Shown: positions 16,757 to 25,227 of the stretch, piece after piece
How positions within the stretch are numbered: the first letter of the stretch is position 1
Layout: each line of letters opens with the position of its first letter
NCBI GenBank assembly: GCA_045627385.1
Contig: JAZQNO010000034.1
Location: forward strand, 39,450-103,449
DNA from: UBA1757 sp045627385
Lineage (GTDB): Bacteria; Bacteroidota; Bacteroidia; Bacteroidales; UBA1402
Direction of reading: 5' to 3'
Length of the DNA stretch: 64,000 nucleotides
Made by a program: the position numbers and the translations under genes
Notes under the pieces: model-generated
The model's input: only the letters and a program-made list of their open reading frames with translations
Databases searched by the model: none
Told to the model about the DNA's origin: nothing

Positions 16757-17163
16757 TGTTCGGAATTCCTGTTGATGCGTGTGAGACTGATCAGATAATA
16801 GATGAAGTAGGCGGCCAGAGCACCGAAAATGTCGGCACTCAGGTCGGCGCCTTCCTTGCTGCGATAGGTGGTGAGCCCCTGAAGTTCTTCGACGGCAAGT
16901 CCGAAAAGGGCGCTTCCGATGAAGACCGTCCAAAACAGGAACATCATTTTGTCGGTACGGTCGAAAAGTCGGGCGCTGCGTCCTCGGAATTCCCAGATGA
17001 ACACAGCTGCCAGGACAAAATACATGGCTCCGTGGACCATCTTGTCAAGGCCGGCTATGGCAGGCGCCTCAGGCGTTATGCCCGAAAAGTCGATCAGGCA
17101 GGCGCAGAGAATGGCCAACAGGCAACATGCGGTCAGTGTGAAACGGGGAAGTTTGCTCAGCAT
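16753..17163 (-). CDS. VanZ-like membrane protein
   Basis: 136 residues with four hydrophobic segments and the VanZ-family features GLDKMVHGAMYFVLAAVF and VEELQGLTTYRSKEGADLSADIFGALAAY. The family takes its name from a teicoplanin-resistance protein but most members have no known job. First gene of the leftward operon that leads into the beta-helix protein and the PTS; the four-base overlap with the next gene suggests coupling, though the functional link is unclear. Confidence 0.8.
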   Translation of the reverse strand: MLSKLPRFTLTACCLLAILCACLIDFSGITPEAPAIAGLDKMVHGAMYFVLAAVFIWEFRGRSARLFDRTDKMMFLFWTVFIGSALFGLAVEELQGLTTYRSKEGADLSADIFGALAAYFIYYLISLTRINRNSEQ

Positions 17164-17192
17164 ATCGTGCTATATCCTATTTTATCCAGCTA

Positions 17193-17224
17193 CGAAGGTA
17201 GGACAATCGGCCCGATTTCCCAAA
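17193..17224 (-). promoter_or_regulatory. Promoter of the vanZ-like/PTS operon
   Basis: On the leftward strand TTTG (17224-17221) is followed after exactly 20 bases by TACCTTCG (17200-17193), one mismatch from TAnnTTTG. Transcription would start near 17186, about 23 bases before the vanZ-like ATG. Confidence 0.55.
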
Positions 17225-17286
17225 TCCGCAGCCTTTCAATTGGAAAAATTATTTTTTAATTTTGTGTTAACTTCAAAAGAATTCCA

Positions 17287-17294
17287 TATATTTG
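17287..17294 (+). promoter_or_regulatory. -7 box of the HhH protein gene
   Basis: TATATTTG matches TAnnTTTG exactly and lies 34 bases before the ATG at 17329. A TGTT at 17265-17268 about 18 bases upstream is a weak -33 candidate. Confidence 0.5.
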
Positions 17295-17328
17295 CCTCCG
17301 ACTTTTCGTTTGTCAGATTCCAAATACC

Positions 17329-18072
17329 ATGAACCGAGGAGAACACATTTCCATGATTTTACTTTTGTTGTGCATTCTGTCATTCCGCTGGTGCGGATTT
17401 GCTTTGTCTCGGCGCCATCAGCCCATCGGAGAACTGGCGTCGCAATTGCCCGAACCGGTGGAGAAGCCAGTCTGGAAACCGGCCGTTGCCGAGGCCCGCA
17501 AACCTTCTGCCGATTGGAAGGCTTCAGAACGCGGACAAACGGAACCTGCGAGGGCTTCATTGTCTCAGAAAAGGGAGGACAAGCCGTCGCAGCCGAAGCC
17601 GTATCGGCAGGAGAAGCCCTCCCGCTCACGTGACAGCCTGCCGCATGAACGCGCCAATAATCCTCCGCTTCCGAAAACCTATGAACCTTTGGACCTGAAT
17701 GCGGCCGACACCTCGCAATTGGTCCGTCTGCCAGGCATAGGTGTCTATACGGCCGAAAAGATATTGAGCTATCGGGAACGTCTGGGCGGATTCAGCCATC
17801 TGGAACAGTTGGACGAAATAAACGGTATCAGGGTGGAGAATCTGTCGGTGCTGAAGGAACTGGCCTTTGTGGACAGCAGTCTGATCCGGCACATCGATTT
17901 GAATGCGGCATCGGTCGAGCAACTGATGTCTCATCCGTACCTGAGTTTTTATCAGGCCAAAGCTGTCGCCAGTCTCAGGCGCGCACGTCCGAACGGACTG
18001 GAGGCGTCTGACCTGCAGTTTCTGGAAGAGTTTTCGCCCGACGACTTGAGGCGGCTGAGGCCTTACCTATAG
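17329..18072 (+). CDS. Helix-hairpin-helix protein (ComEA-like repeats)
   Basis: 247 residues. A hydrophobic N-terminal segment (MILLLLCILSFRWCGFAL) acts as anchor or signal; residues about 40-120 are a proline-, serine- and charge-rich linker without fold. The C-terminal half holds two helix-hairpin-helix units, LNAADTSQLVRLPGIGVYTAEKIL and LNAASVEQLMSHPYLSFYQAKAV, of the type found in the DNA-binding domain of ComEA; the second lacks the usual GIG hairpin. Likely binds DNA at the periplasmic face, possibly in DNA uptake, but this is inference from the repeats. Single gene with its own promoter, convergent with murF, whose stop is one base away. Confidence 0.75.
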   Translation: MNRGEHISMILLLLCILSFRWCGFALSRRHQPIGELASQLPEPVEKPVWKPAVAEARKPSADWKASERGQTEPARASLSQKREDKPSQPKPYRQEKPSRSRDSLPHERANNPPLPKTYEPLDLNAADTSQLVRLPGIGVYTAEKILSYRERLGGFSHLEQLDEINGIRVENLSVLKELAFVDSSLIRHIDLNAASVEQLMSHPYLSFYQAKAVASLRRARPNGLEASDLQFLEEFSPDDLRRLRPYL

Positions 18073-18073
18073 T

Positions 18074-19432
18074 TCAGAACAAGTCTGTCAGCAGGTCGAG
18101 CCGGTTGGAGTGGGAACCTTTCAATAGGACAGTGTACGCTTTCAGCGGGTGGGTTTCCAAATACTTCCGGCAAGCCGAAGAGTCGTCGAAGCATTCGAAG
18201 AGGAGGCCCTTGTCGGAACTGAGCACTTCTTGGGCATCTGCCTGAAATTCAGGTCCGACCAGAAGCGCCAGCCGGACACCGCTTGCCGCTATGCGTTCCA
18301 GAATGCGCCGATGTTCGGCGCGGCTGTAGTCGCCCAATTCGCGCATGCCGCCAAGTATCAGCGCTTTCGGACCGTCACACTGCATCGGAAGAAAATTGTC
18401 GAGTGCGGCGTTCATGCTGGTGGGATTGGCGTTGTATGCGTCGATGATCAGTGTGTTGTCGCCGGTGTTCACGCACTGGGAACGGTTGTTGGACGGCCGG
18501 TAGGATTCGATGGCCCTGCAGATGGCTTCGCTGTCGATTCCGAAGGTCTTTCCCACGCAAACGGCTGCCAGGACGTTTTCCAAATTGTAGGAACCTATCA
18601 GACGTGTCTTTACGCAGTGGCTTTCCTCTCCGCAGTGCCAGCGCAGCTCCAGAAAGGGCGAGCAACTCACGCATTCGCCCCAAACCTCGGCTTCCGGGCA
18701 GGTGTCGTCGTGCGTGCAGGTGTCGCAAGAGGCTGACTTTCCGTCGTAGGCGATGAGTTTCAAACCTTTGGCAATCTTGGTCAAGTTGGAGTTGGCCCGG
18801 TTGATGAAGGCCGTTCCCTGATGTTCGCGCAGATAATCGTAGAGTTCGCCTTTGGTGCGGATGACTCCTTCGAAAGAGCCGAATCCTGCCAGGTGGGCCT
18901 TGCCGACATTGGTGATGAGCCCGTAATCGGGCTGGGCGATGTTGACCAGCGTCTTGATTTCGCCGGGATGGTTGGCGCCCATTTCGATGATGGCCACGTC
19001 GTGGTCACCGTTCAATTGCAGCAGCGTGAGCGGCACGCCGATGTGGTTGTTCAGGTTGCCTTGAGTGTACAGCACTTTCTTTTCTTGCATCAGCACATTG
19101 GCGATCAGTTCCTTGGTGCTGGTCTTGCCGTTGGTGCCCGTGATGCCTATGACGGGGATGCGGGCCAGTTGGCGCCGATGATGTCCCGCCAGTTGCTGCA
19201 AACATTTCAGTCCGTTGTCTACCAGAATGATGCGGCTGTCGCTCCCGACAAATTCCGGGTCGTCGACAAAGGCGTATGCGCATCCTTTTTCCAAGGCTTG
19301 GGCCGCAAATCGGTTGCCGTCGAAACTTTCGCCTTTGAGGGCGATGAAAATCGATCCTTCCGGACAGTTCCGGCTGTCTGTCGTGACGCAGGGGTGCTGA
19401 AGGAAGATTTTATAGAGGTCCTGAATTTCCAT
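18074..19432 (-). CDS. murF: UDP-N-acetylmuramoyl-tripeptide--D-alanyl-D-alanine ligase
   Basis: 452 residues. Adds D-Ala-D-Ala to the UDP-MurNAc tripeptide in the cytosol, the last cytoplasmic step of peptidoglycan precursor synthesis. Seen: DSRNCPEGSIFIALKGESFDGN at the N-terminus, the ATP loop GITGTNGKTSTKEL (about 97-110), VAIIEMGANHPGEIKTL, LIDAYNANPTSMNAAL and LILGGMRELG. The start at 19432 (MEIQDLYKIF) is typical of the family; an in-frame ATG at 19594 would run through the divergent folP start region. Unusual: residues 236-273 carry seven cysteines, including two CxxC pairs, in a loop where relatives usually have few. A weak -7 box TATCTTCG lies at 19465-19458. Confidence 0.93.
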   Translation of the reverse strand: MEIQDLYKIFLQHPCVTTDSRNCPEGSIFIALKGESFDGNRFAAQALEKGCAYAFVDDPEFVGSDSRIILVDNGLKCLQQLAGHHRRQLARIPVIGITGTNGKTSTKELIANVLMQEKKVLYTQGNLNNHIGVPLTLLQLNGDHDVAIIEMGANHPGEIKTLVNIAQPDYGLITNVGKAHLAGFGSFEGVIRTKGELYDYLREHQGTAFINRANSNLTKIAKGLKLIAYDGKSASCDTCTHDDTCPEAEVWGECVSCSPFLELRWHCGEESHCVKTRLIGSYNLENVLAAVCVGKTFGIDSEAICRAIESYRPSNNRSQCVNTGDNTLIIDAYNANPTSMNAALDNFLPMQCDGPKALILGGMRELGDYSRAEHRRILERIAASGVRLALLVGPEFQADAQEVLSSDKGLLFECFDDSSACRKYLETHPLKAYTVLLKGSHSNRLDLLTDLF

Positions 19433-19453
19433 CTTTATTTTATAGGGTGAAGG

Positions 19454-19485
19454 TTTGCGAAGATACGGCTTTTTTCTTACATTTG
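19454..19485 (+). promoter_or_regulatory. Promoter of the folP-cdaA-pta-ackA series
   Basis: TTTG (19454-19457), a 20-base spacer and TACATTTG (19478-19485) fit the Bacteroidota consensus exactly. Start of transcription near 19492 and folP ATG at 19509. It overlaps the leftward murF promoter region. Confidence 0.75.
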
Positions 19486-19508
19486 AAGCCATAACAGAGA
19501 ATTCGGTC

Positions 19509-20330
19509 ATGTATTTGGAATCAAGGCCATATAGCTTGTCAATCAACGGGATGCCGATGGATTTTTCCAGTCCTCGGCTGATGGGCATCGTCAATCTGAC
19601 GCCCGATTCCTTTTATGGTGACAGCCGTTGCGCCGCACCCGGGCAGGCTTTGGAAAGAGTGGGCTTCCAATTGGAGCAGGGCGCTGACATCATCGACTTG
19701 GGCGCCTGTTCGACCAGACCCGGCGCGGAAGCGCTTTCCGCCGAAGAAGAGTGGAAGCGCCTGGAACCAGCTCTGTCGCTCATCCGTTCCCGTTACCCCG
19801 ACATTCCCCTTTCGGTGGACACCTTCCAGCCCGAAGTGGCCCGCCGTGCCGCCCGCGACTACGCCATCTCCATCATCAACGACGTCTCAGGCGGCTGTCC
19901 CGAGATGGATGAGATTGTCGGCGAATACCGTCTGCCTTATGTCCTGACTGCTTCTAAACCCATGACTTCGGTGGAAGATCTCATCCGCTGGTTTTCCGTC
20001 CGTATGGACCGGCTTCGCGAAAAGAATGTGGCGGACATTTTGGTCGATCCGGGTTTCGGCTTCGGAAAGACTTTGGAAGATAATTACGATCTTTTGGCCC
20101 GACTGTCCGATTTTCAGGCGCTCCAAGCGCCCATTCTGGTTGGCGTCTCGCGCAAATCGATGATATACAAACTGCTGGATATTTCTCCAGCGGAAGCGCT
20201 CAACGGTACGACCGCCGTCCATATGCTGGCGCTTCAGGGGGGAGCTTCCGTCCTGCGTGTCCACGATGTGGCCGAGGCCGCCCAATGTCTCAAAATCCAT
20301 CAGACCTATAACAAACGCCGAATACAATGA
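19509..20330 (+). CDS. folP: Dihydropteroate synthase
   Basis: 273 residues, usual for the family. Joins 4-aminobenzoate to the pterin diphosphate in folate synthesis. Seen: LMGIVNLTPDSF near residue 25, GADIIDLGACSTRPGA near 60, PLSVDTFQ, IINDVSGG, ILVDPGFGFGKT and VGVSRKSM, the full set of pterin and sulfonamide-site motifs. The start at 19509 follows the promoter by 24 bases; a frame to 19455 would precede the transcription start. It overlaps cdaA by four bases. Confidence 0.95.
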   Translation: MYLESRPYSLSINGMPMDFSSPRLMGIVNLTPDSFYGDSRCAAPGQALERVGFQLEQGADIIDLGACSTRPGAEALSAEEEWKRLEPALSLIRSRYPDIPLSVDTFQPEVARRAARDYAISIINDVSGGCPEMDEIVGEYRLPYVLTASKPMTSVEDLIRWFSVRMDRLREKNVADILVDPGFGFGKTLEDNYDLLARLSDFQALQAPILVGVSRKSMIYKLLDISPAEALNGTTAVHMLALQGGASVLRVHDVAEAAQCLKIHQTYNKRRIQ

Positions 20331-21184
20331 TACTGACCACACTGCTGAACATTTTGGATATTTTTCTGGTGGCGATTCTCCTGTATGCCACCTACAAACT
20401 GATGAAGAATTCAGGCGCAATGAATATCTTCCTGGGTGTCCTGCTCTTTCTCGGCATTTGGCTGCTCGTGACTTATGTCTTGAAATTGCGTCTGTTCGGC
20501 AGCATTCTCGACAAGATCGTCAATGTGGGCGCCATTGCACTTATCGTGCTGTTCCAAAACGAAATCCGTCATTTCCTGGTGATGCTGGGATCCCGAAAAC
20601 AGTGGCATCAGTTCGAACGTTTCTTCTCCAACGACAAGAAAGAACAGATTTCCCAGACATTCATCTCGCAACTGGTGTTGGCCTGCCGTCACATGGCCGA
20701 AGAGCAGGTGGGCGCGCTCATCGTGCTTGAAAGACAGCACAGTCTGTCGGAATACGCTTCGACGGGCGAACGCATCGACGGCGTGTTGAGCTCCCGTCTG
20801 CTGGAAAACATCTTCTTCAAGAATTCGCCCTTACATGACGGCGCGGTCATTGTCGTCAACGGAAAAGTGGAGGCGGCCGCCTGCATTCTCCCTGTGTCTT
20901 CCAGTACGGATATCCCGGCTTCCTACGGCCTTCGCCACCGTTCGGCCCTGGGCATCGCTCAGGCGACGGACGCCATCGCCATCGTGGTTTCCGAAGAGAC
21001 CGGCCAGATTGCCATGGCCAGCCACGGCCAACTGAAGGGAAACCTCAACAGTCAGGATTTGGAACATATTCTGATTGACGAATATATCAACGGCTACGGC
21101 TTCCATTCGACGAAGTCGGTTACCCGAATCAACGGAGCCCGCCGCAAACCGAGAACTCGCAAGAACAAAGGAAACAACCAATAA
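20327..21184 (+). CDS. cdaA: Diadenylate cyclase (c-di-AMP synthase)
   Basis: 285 residues. Three hydrophobic segments at the N-terminus (about 5-25, 31-52 and 65-80) anchor it in the inner membrane; the cytosolic DAC domain follows. It joins two ATP into cyclic di-AMP, a signal that commonly controls potassium uptake and cell wall balance. The catalytic motifs are intact: NSPLHDGAVIVVNG (DGA) and YGLRHRSALGIAQ (RHR). The four-base overlap with folP is the ATGA type. Potassium-uptake genes trkA and trkH lie elsewhere in this window (49896-52697) and are plausible targets of this signal, by analogy only. Confidence 0.95.
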   Translation: MILTTLLNILDIFLVAILLYATYKLMKNSGAMNIFLGVLLFLGIWLLVTYVLKLRLFGSILDKIVNVGAIALIVLFQNEIRHFLVMLGSRKQWHQFERFFSNDKKEQISQTFISQLVLACRHMAEEQVGALIVLERQHSLSEYASTGERIDGVLSSRLLENIFFKNSPLHDGAVIVVNGKVEAAACILPVSSSTDIPASYGLRHRSALGIAQATDAIAIVVSEETGQIAMASHGQLKGNLNSQDLEHILIDEYINGYGFHSTKSVTRINGARRKPRTRKNKGNNQ

Positions 21185-21197
21185 TCTTTTAGACAAT

Positions 21198-22205
21198 ATG
21201 AATTTATTTGATCAAATGCGTAACCGGGCCCAGGCGCTTCCTCAGCGCGTGGTGCTTCCCGAAGGAGACGAAATCCGCACCTTGAAGGCTGCCAACCAGA
21301 TTTTGGCGGAAAAGATTGCGGAAATCATTCTGATTGGCGATCCGAACCATATCAAGGCTCTGGCTGCTGAGAATCAGCTGGAAAACATCTGTAAGGCCAC
21401 CATCATCGATCCGACTTGCCACGCCAAGAAACAGGACTATGCTCAGCTTCTTTTTGAACTTCGCAAGAACAAGGGCATGACTCTTGAAGAGGCGGCCAAG
21501 AAGGTGGAAGATCCTCTCTATCTGGCCTGTCTGATGATCAAGGCCGGCGATGCCGACGGTGAAGTGGCGGGTGCCCGCAATTCGACCGGCAACGTGCTCC
21601 GTCCGGCGCTTCAGCTCATCAAGACCCAGCCGGGCATTTCTGTGGTTTCAGGCGCTTTCCTGATGTTTGTCCAGGACCACCGGTACGGTTATGACGGTCT
21701 GCTCGTGTTTGCAGACTGCGCCGTCACACCCAATCCCACAGCTTCCGAACTGGCTCAGATTGCCGTTTCGGCCGCACAGACGGCCCGCAACTTGGGCGGT
21801 TATGAACCTCACGTGGCCATGTTGAGCTTCTCGACCAAGGGCAGTGCCAAACACGAAATGGTCGACAAGGTGGTCGAAGCCACCCGTCTGGCCAAGGAAA
21901 TGGCTCCCGACCTCTCTATTGACGGCGAACTTCAGGCCGATGCGGCTCTGGTTCCTTCGGTAGGCGCACAGAAGGCTCCCGGCAGCCAGGTGGCCGGCCA
22001 TGCCGACGTGCTGGTGTTCCCCTCGCTCGAAGCGGGCAACATCGCTTACAAACTCGTTCAGCGTCTGGGCAACCAGGAGGCTGTCGGTCCTATCCTTCAG
22101 GGTATCGCCGCTCCGGTCAATGACTTGTCGAGAGGCTGTTCCGTAGACGATGTCTACAAGATGATCATCATTACTTCCAACCAAGCTATCGGTCTCAAAA
22201 AATGA
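21198..22205 (+). CDS. pta: Phosphate acetyltransferase
   Basis: 335 residues, the short form consisting of the PTA/PTB domain alone. Converts acetyl-CoA and phosphate to acetyl phosphate. Seen: RVVLPEGDEIRTLKAANQ near the start, GARNSTGNVLRPALQLIKT, VFADCAVTPNPTASELAQIA, MLSFSTKGSAKH and GELQADAALVP, ending NDLSRGCSVDDVY. The ATG at 21198 gives the standard N-terminus (MNLFDQMRNRA); the longer open frame from 21075 overlaps cdaA and is rejected. Stop overlaps the ackA start by four bases. Confidence 0.96.
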   Translation: MNLFDQMRNRAQALPQRVVLPEGDEIRTLKAANQILAEKIAEIILIGDPNHIKALAAENQLENICKATIIDPTCHAKKQDYAQLLFELRKNKGMTLEEAAKKVEDPLYLACLMIKAGDADGEVAGARNSTGNVLRPALQLIKTQPGISVVSGAFLMFVQDHRYGYDGLLVFADCAVTPNPTASELAQIAVSAAQTARNLGGYEPHVAMLSFSTKGSAKHEMVDKVVEATRLAKEMAPDLSIDGELQADAALVPSVGAQKAPGSQVAGHADVLVFPSLEAGNIAYKLVQRLGNQEAVGPILQGIAAPVNDLSRGCSVDDVYKMIIITSNQAIGLKK

Positions 22206-23392
22206 AAATTCTGGTTCTTAACTGCGGCAGTTCTTCCATCAAATACAAACTGTTCGATATGGATGCCAACAGCGTTATGGCGCAGGGCGGCATCGAAAAA
22301 ATCGGTCTTCCGGACTCCTTTATCAAAATCAAACTGCCTTCAGGCGAAAAAGTCACCATCGAGGAGGACTTTCCTGCCCATACCGAGGGCATTGAATTCA
22401 TTTTCAACTTGTTGACCAAAGGTCAGTATGCCGTCATCTCTTCGATGGACGAAATTGACGCCGTCGGTCATCGGGTGGTCCACGGCGGCGAAAAGTTCAA
22501 TGCCAGTGTCCTGATTACAGACAAGGTCATTGAACAGATTGTCGAATGCTCCGATCTGGCTCCTTTGCATAATCCCGCCAATTTGTTGGGTATCAGAGCT
22601 GTCTCCAATATCGCTCCGAAGATGCCGCAGGTGGCTGTATTCGATACGGCTTTCCATCAGACGATGCCTTCCATGGCCTATATGTACGCCATTCCTTATG
22701 AATATTATGAGAAATATGGCGTACGCCGTTACGGTTTCCACGGAACCAGCCACCGCTATGTCTCCAAACGCGCTTGCGACATTTTGGGCGTCGACTACAG
22801 CAAACAGCGCATCATAACGGCCCATATCGGCAATGGCGGTTCCATCGCGGCGGTGCTCAACGGCAAGTGCATCGATACGACGATGGGCCTGACCCCTCTG
22901 GAAGGTTTGGTCATGGGCACCCGTTCCGGCGACATTGACGCAGGTGCCGTCACCTATCTGATGGATAAGGAAAAACTCGACACCAAGGCCATCAGCACGA
23001 TACTCAATAAGAAAAGCGGTATGCTCGGCCTTTCCGGAAAAAGCGATATGCGCGACTTGACGGCCGAAAAGGACAGCGATCCGCGTTGCCGGATGACTTT
23101 CGACCTCTACAATTACCGCATCAAGAAATATATCGGCGCTTACGCCGCCGCCTTGAACGGTGTCGACATTCTGGTGTTTACGGGCGGTGTCGGAGAAAAC
23201 CAGTCGCCCAATCGTGCCGCCATTTGTGAAGGACTCGATTATTTGGGTCTGAAGTTTGACGCGGCCAAGAATGAGACCATACACGGAGATGAAGCCATCA
23301 TTTCAACGCCCGATTCGAAAGTGACCGTGATGGTGGTCCCGACTGACGAGGAGTGGATGATCGCTTCCGATACGATCGACTGCTTGAAATAA
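22202..23392 (+). CDS. ackA: Acetate kinase
   Basis: 396 residues, full length. Makes ATP and acetate from acetyl phosphate, completing the overflow and fermentation route with the preceding pta gene. Seen: MKILVLNCGSSSIKYK at the start, VGHRVVHGGEKF, DTAFHQTMP, YGFHGTSHRYVS, ITAHIGNGGSIAAV and FTGGVGENQSPNRA, all acetate-kinase signatures. Ends at the stem-loop 23411-23449. Confidence 0.97.
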   Translation: MKILVLNCGSSSIKYKLFDMDANSVMAQGGIEKIGLPDSFIKIKLPSGEKVTIEEDFPAHTEGIEFIFNLLTKGQYAVISSMDEIDAVGHRVVHGGEKFNASVLITDKVIEQIVECSDLAPLHNPANLLGIRAVSNIAPKMPQVAVFDTAFHQTMPSMAYMYAIPYEYYEKYGVRRYGFHGTSHRYVSKRACDILGVDYSKQRIITAHIGNGGSIAAVLNGKCIDTTMGLTPLEGLVMGTRSGDIDAGAVTYLMDKEKLDTKAISTILNKKSGMLGLSGKSDMRDLTAEKDSDPRCRMTFDLYNYRIKKYIGAYAAALNGVDILVFTGGVGENQSPNRAAICEGLDYLGLKFDAAKNETIHGDEAIISTPDSKVTVMVVPTDEEWMIASDTIDCLK

Positions 23393-23410
23393 GATCTGGT
23401 GAAAGCTGAC

Positions 23411-23449
23411 AAGAGCCTCAGAGTTGGATGTCCAACTGCTGGGGCTCTT
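23411..23449 (+). terminator. Stem-loop terminator after ackA, overlapping the convergent gene
   Basis: AAGAGCC-CAG-GTTGG pairs with CCAAC-CTG-GGCTCTT around a short loop, with single mismatches; a T-rich TGTTTCTG follows on the rightward strand. The stop codon of the leftward NigD-like gene lies inside the structure. Confidence 0.55.
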
Positions 23450-24068
23450 CTGTTTCTGAGAGCCACTTGAGGTGAATGATCCGGTAGTCTGTGAACTTGA
23501 TGCCGGATTCGGGCAGGAAGGAGAGAAGTGCGCTCATCTTCATTCTGTCCGCTTTTTGGGACAGGTCGTGATGGACCAGCGTCAGGAACAGGCACGAGTC
23601 GTTCTTTTCGTCGACCGACATCTGGAAGGTGGCGTCATAGGCTTGGCATTCCAGACAATTGAGCGAAAGGTTGAGGAATCCGCCGCCAAGCCAGCAGGAA
23701 ACCATATCGACAGGATCGCTGGCTTTGAGACTTTCGAGCGAAGTCTCTCCGTTGGCGCAAGTCAGAACGGGCACTTCGTACAGTTCTTCGAACCTGGCAT
23801 AGTAGTACGAACTGTCACGCTGGGGCTGTGATTGGATGCGATAGAGGACCTGGTAACGTTTTCCCTTGTCCAGTGCGATGTTCTGACTTTTCTCATCGGG
23901 AATCAGAATGTTGCCATTGTCCATGACGAGAGTGACGCCAGTGCTGTCTGAAAGGCTGGCAACACCCAGTTCGAGGTGATATTGGTCATCACCCAACTGA
24001 TTGAGATCGAGAACGCAGCCCGTTGCCAGGCAAAGGAAAAGCAGTGATATGAGCGGCAGATGCTTCAT
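23418..24068 (-). CDS. NigD-like lipoprotein
   Basis: 216 residues. Signal peptide MKHLPLISLLFLCLATGC has a good lipobox (ATGC), so it is an envelope lipoprotein. The body resembles the NigD-like family of Bacteroidales: YHLELGVASLSDSTGVTLVMDNGNILIP followed by a small beta-barrel-like part (KGKRYQVLYRIQSQ), then a C-terminal beta sandwich. Function in the family is unknown. It starts four bases after the acyltransferase gene and ends the five-gene leftward operon. The longer frame to 24209 overlaps that gene and is rejected. Confidence 0.75.
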   Translation of the reverse strand: MKHLPLISLLFLCLATGCVLDLNQLGDDQYHLELGVASLSDSTGVTLVMDNGNILIPDEKSQNIALDKGKRYQVLYRIQSQPQRDSSYYYARFEELYEVPVLTCANGETSLESLKASDPVDMVSCWLGGGFLNLSLNCLECQAYDATFQMSVDEKNDSCLFLTLVHHDLSQKADRMKMSALLSFLPESGIKFTDYRIIHLKWLSETEEPQQLDIQL

Positions 24069-24072
24069 GAAA

Positions 24073-25224
24073 TCAATTCTGTCTGGACTTGCGCTTGTTC
24101 CGCACCGGGTTGGCATACATTTCCAACAGTTTGGTGCGCAGGAACGAGACATCTTTAGCCGATTCGGGGATGCCGACTTTCTGCAATTGCTGTTGGATGT
24201 AGTCGTCAAACATCTTCCGGTCCGAAGGTGTGTAGTTCAGCTCGGCGCCCTGCTGTCCGTCCAGCATATCCGCGGCTATGTAGTTGTTGGGATAGAGACG
24301 GTAGTGGGCGTGAATGCTCCGGTCGATGAGTCCGGCAATCGCTTCCAGCAAATCTTTTTTCGGTCTGTCTGCGTCCATAGTGGCCAGTTGTTGTCCAAAA
24401 TCTGTGTCGGCGTGGTAGAACACACGTCCCTTGTAGCCCGACAAACCAGTTTTCATGTTGAGCATGTCATCCTCGGGTGTTTTCCTGTAGCCTTCGAAAT
24501 CGCGTTTCAACTGCATTTCTTGGGCTTTCAGATAGTCACAGGGGTCGTACTCGTATGAAATACTCAAGGGAACCGGATTCAAAGATTGCAGATTGCTCAA
24601 AACGTTACTGTCTCCCTCCAGAATTAACATTTTCAGAATGCTGATTTGTGTCCGGTCATCGCTGTCTTTCGAACGCCCTTCGTGATTGGCAAGCCAGACG
24701 GGTTCTCCATTCCCGATGCATTCGTGAATGTAAGCCGACAGTTCGTGCGAGGCCAGCAACTGTTCCTTGATGGGCAGATTCCGCTTGACGATGAAACTTT
24801 TGATCAGTCTGACGGCGTCGTTTATCCAAGGCCGGATCAGCAGATTGTCGCCGATGGCCGTACAACTGGGCCTCAGGTCACGGTCCATGAGAAGCGAATT
24901 GAGAAATGCCGAATCGGTGATGATATCCCGGTGGTTGGAGATGAACAGATGCCCTTTGCCGGGCTCCAGACGGTCCAGACCTTCGCTTTCGAGACTTTGG
25001 CAGACGCGGTCGCGCAGGATGGAAAGGAGGGGATGGACCATTTTCTCGTGGAAACGCTCCAAATTGCCCAAAGACAGGGCGCAGTCCCTCATCTGAGCGG
25101 CAGTCAGGGGAAAATGGCTCTTGTCCAGAACCGTCAGAAATTCGGGGTCATTCCACAGGCGACGGCTGACATCGACCCAGTCTTCCTGTCCGTAACAACG
25201 TATGTCATCAAAGCGCTTTGCCAT
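24073..25224 (-). CDS. Lysophospholipid/glycerol-phosphate acyltransferase family protein
   Basis: 383 residues with an LPLAT-type core: FISNHRDIITDSAFLN (about 95-110) holds the catalytic His and Asp, though the spacing reads H-x5-D rather than the common H-x4-D if the second Asp is used; PVWLANHEGRSKDSDD near 175 and VPLSISYEYDPCD near 220 fit the substrate-pocket motifs. No clear membrane segment. Expected to transfer fatty acyl chains in phospholipid or lipid A related synthesis. It sits between ddl and the NigD-like lipoprotein in an envelope operon. Confidence 0.8.
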   Translation of the reverse strand: MAKRFDDIRCYGQEDWVDVSRRLWNDPEFLTVLDKSHFPLTAAQMRDCALSLGNLERFHEKMVHPLLSILRDRVCQSLESEGLDRLEPGKGHLFISNHRDIITDSAFLNSLLMDRDLRPSCTAIGDNLLIRPWINDAVRLIKSFIVKRNLPIKEQLLASHELSAYIHECIGNGEPVWLANHEGRSKDSDDRTQISILKMLILEGDSNVLSNLQSLNPVPLSISYEYDPCDYLKAQEMQLKRDFEGYRKTPEDDMLNMKTGLSGYKGRVFYHADTDFGQQLATMDADRPKKDLLEAIAGLIDRSIHAHYRLYPNNYIAADMLDGQQGAELNYTPSDRKMFDDYIQQQLQKVGIPESAKDVSFLRTKLLEMYANPVRNKRKSRQN

Positions 25225-25227
25225 ATC

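Noticed and set aside
16753..17163. Teicoplanin resistance by the VanZ-like protein
   Set aside because: VanZ-like proteins are widespread without resistance; no van genes are near.
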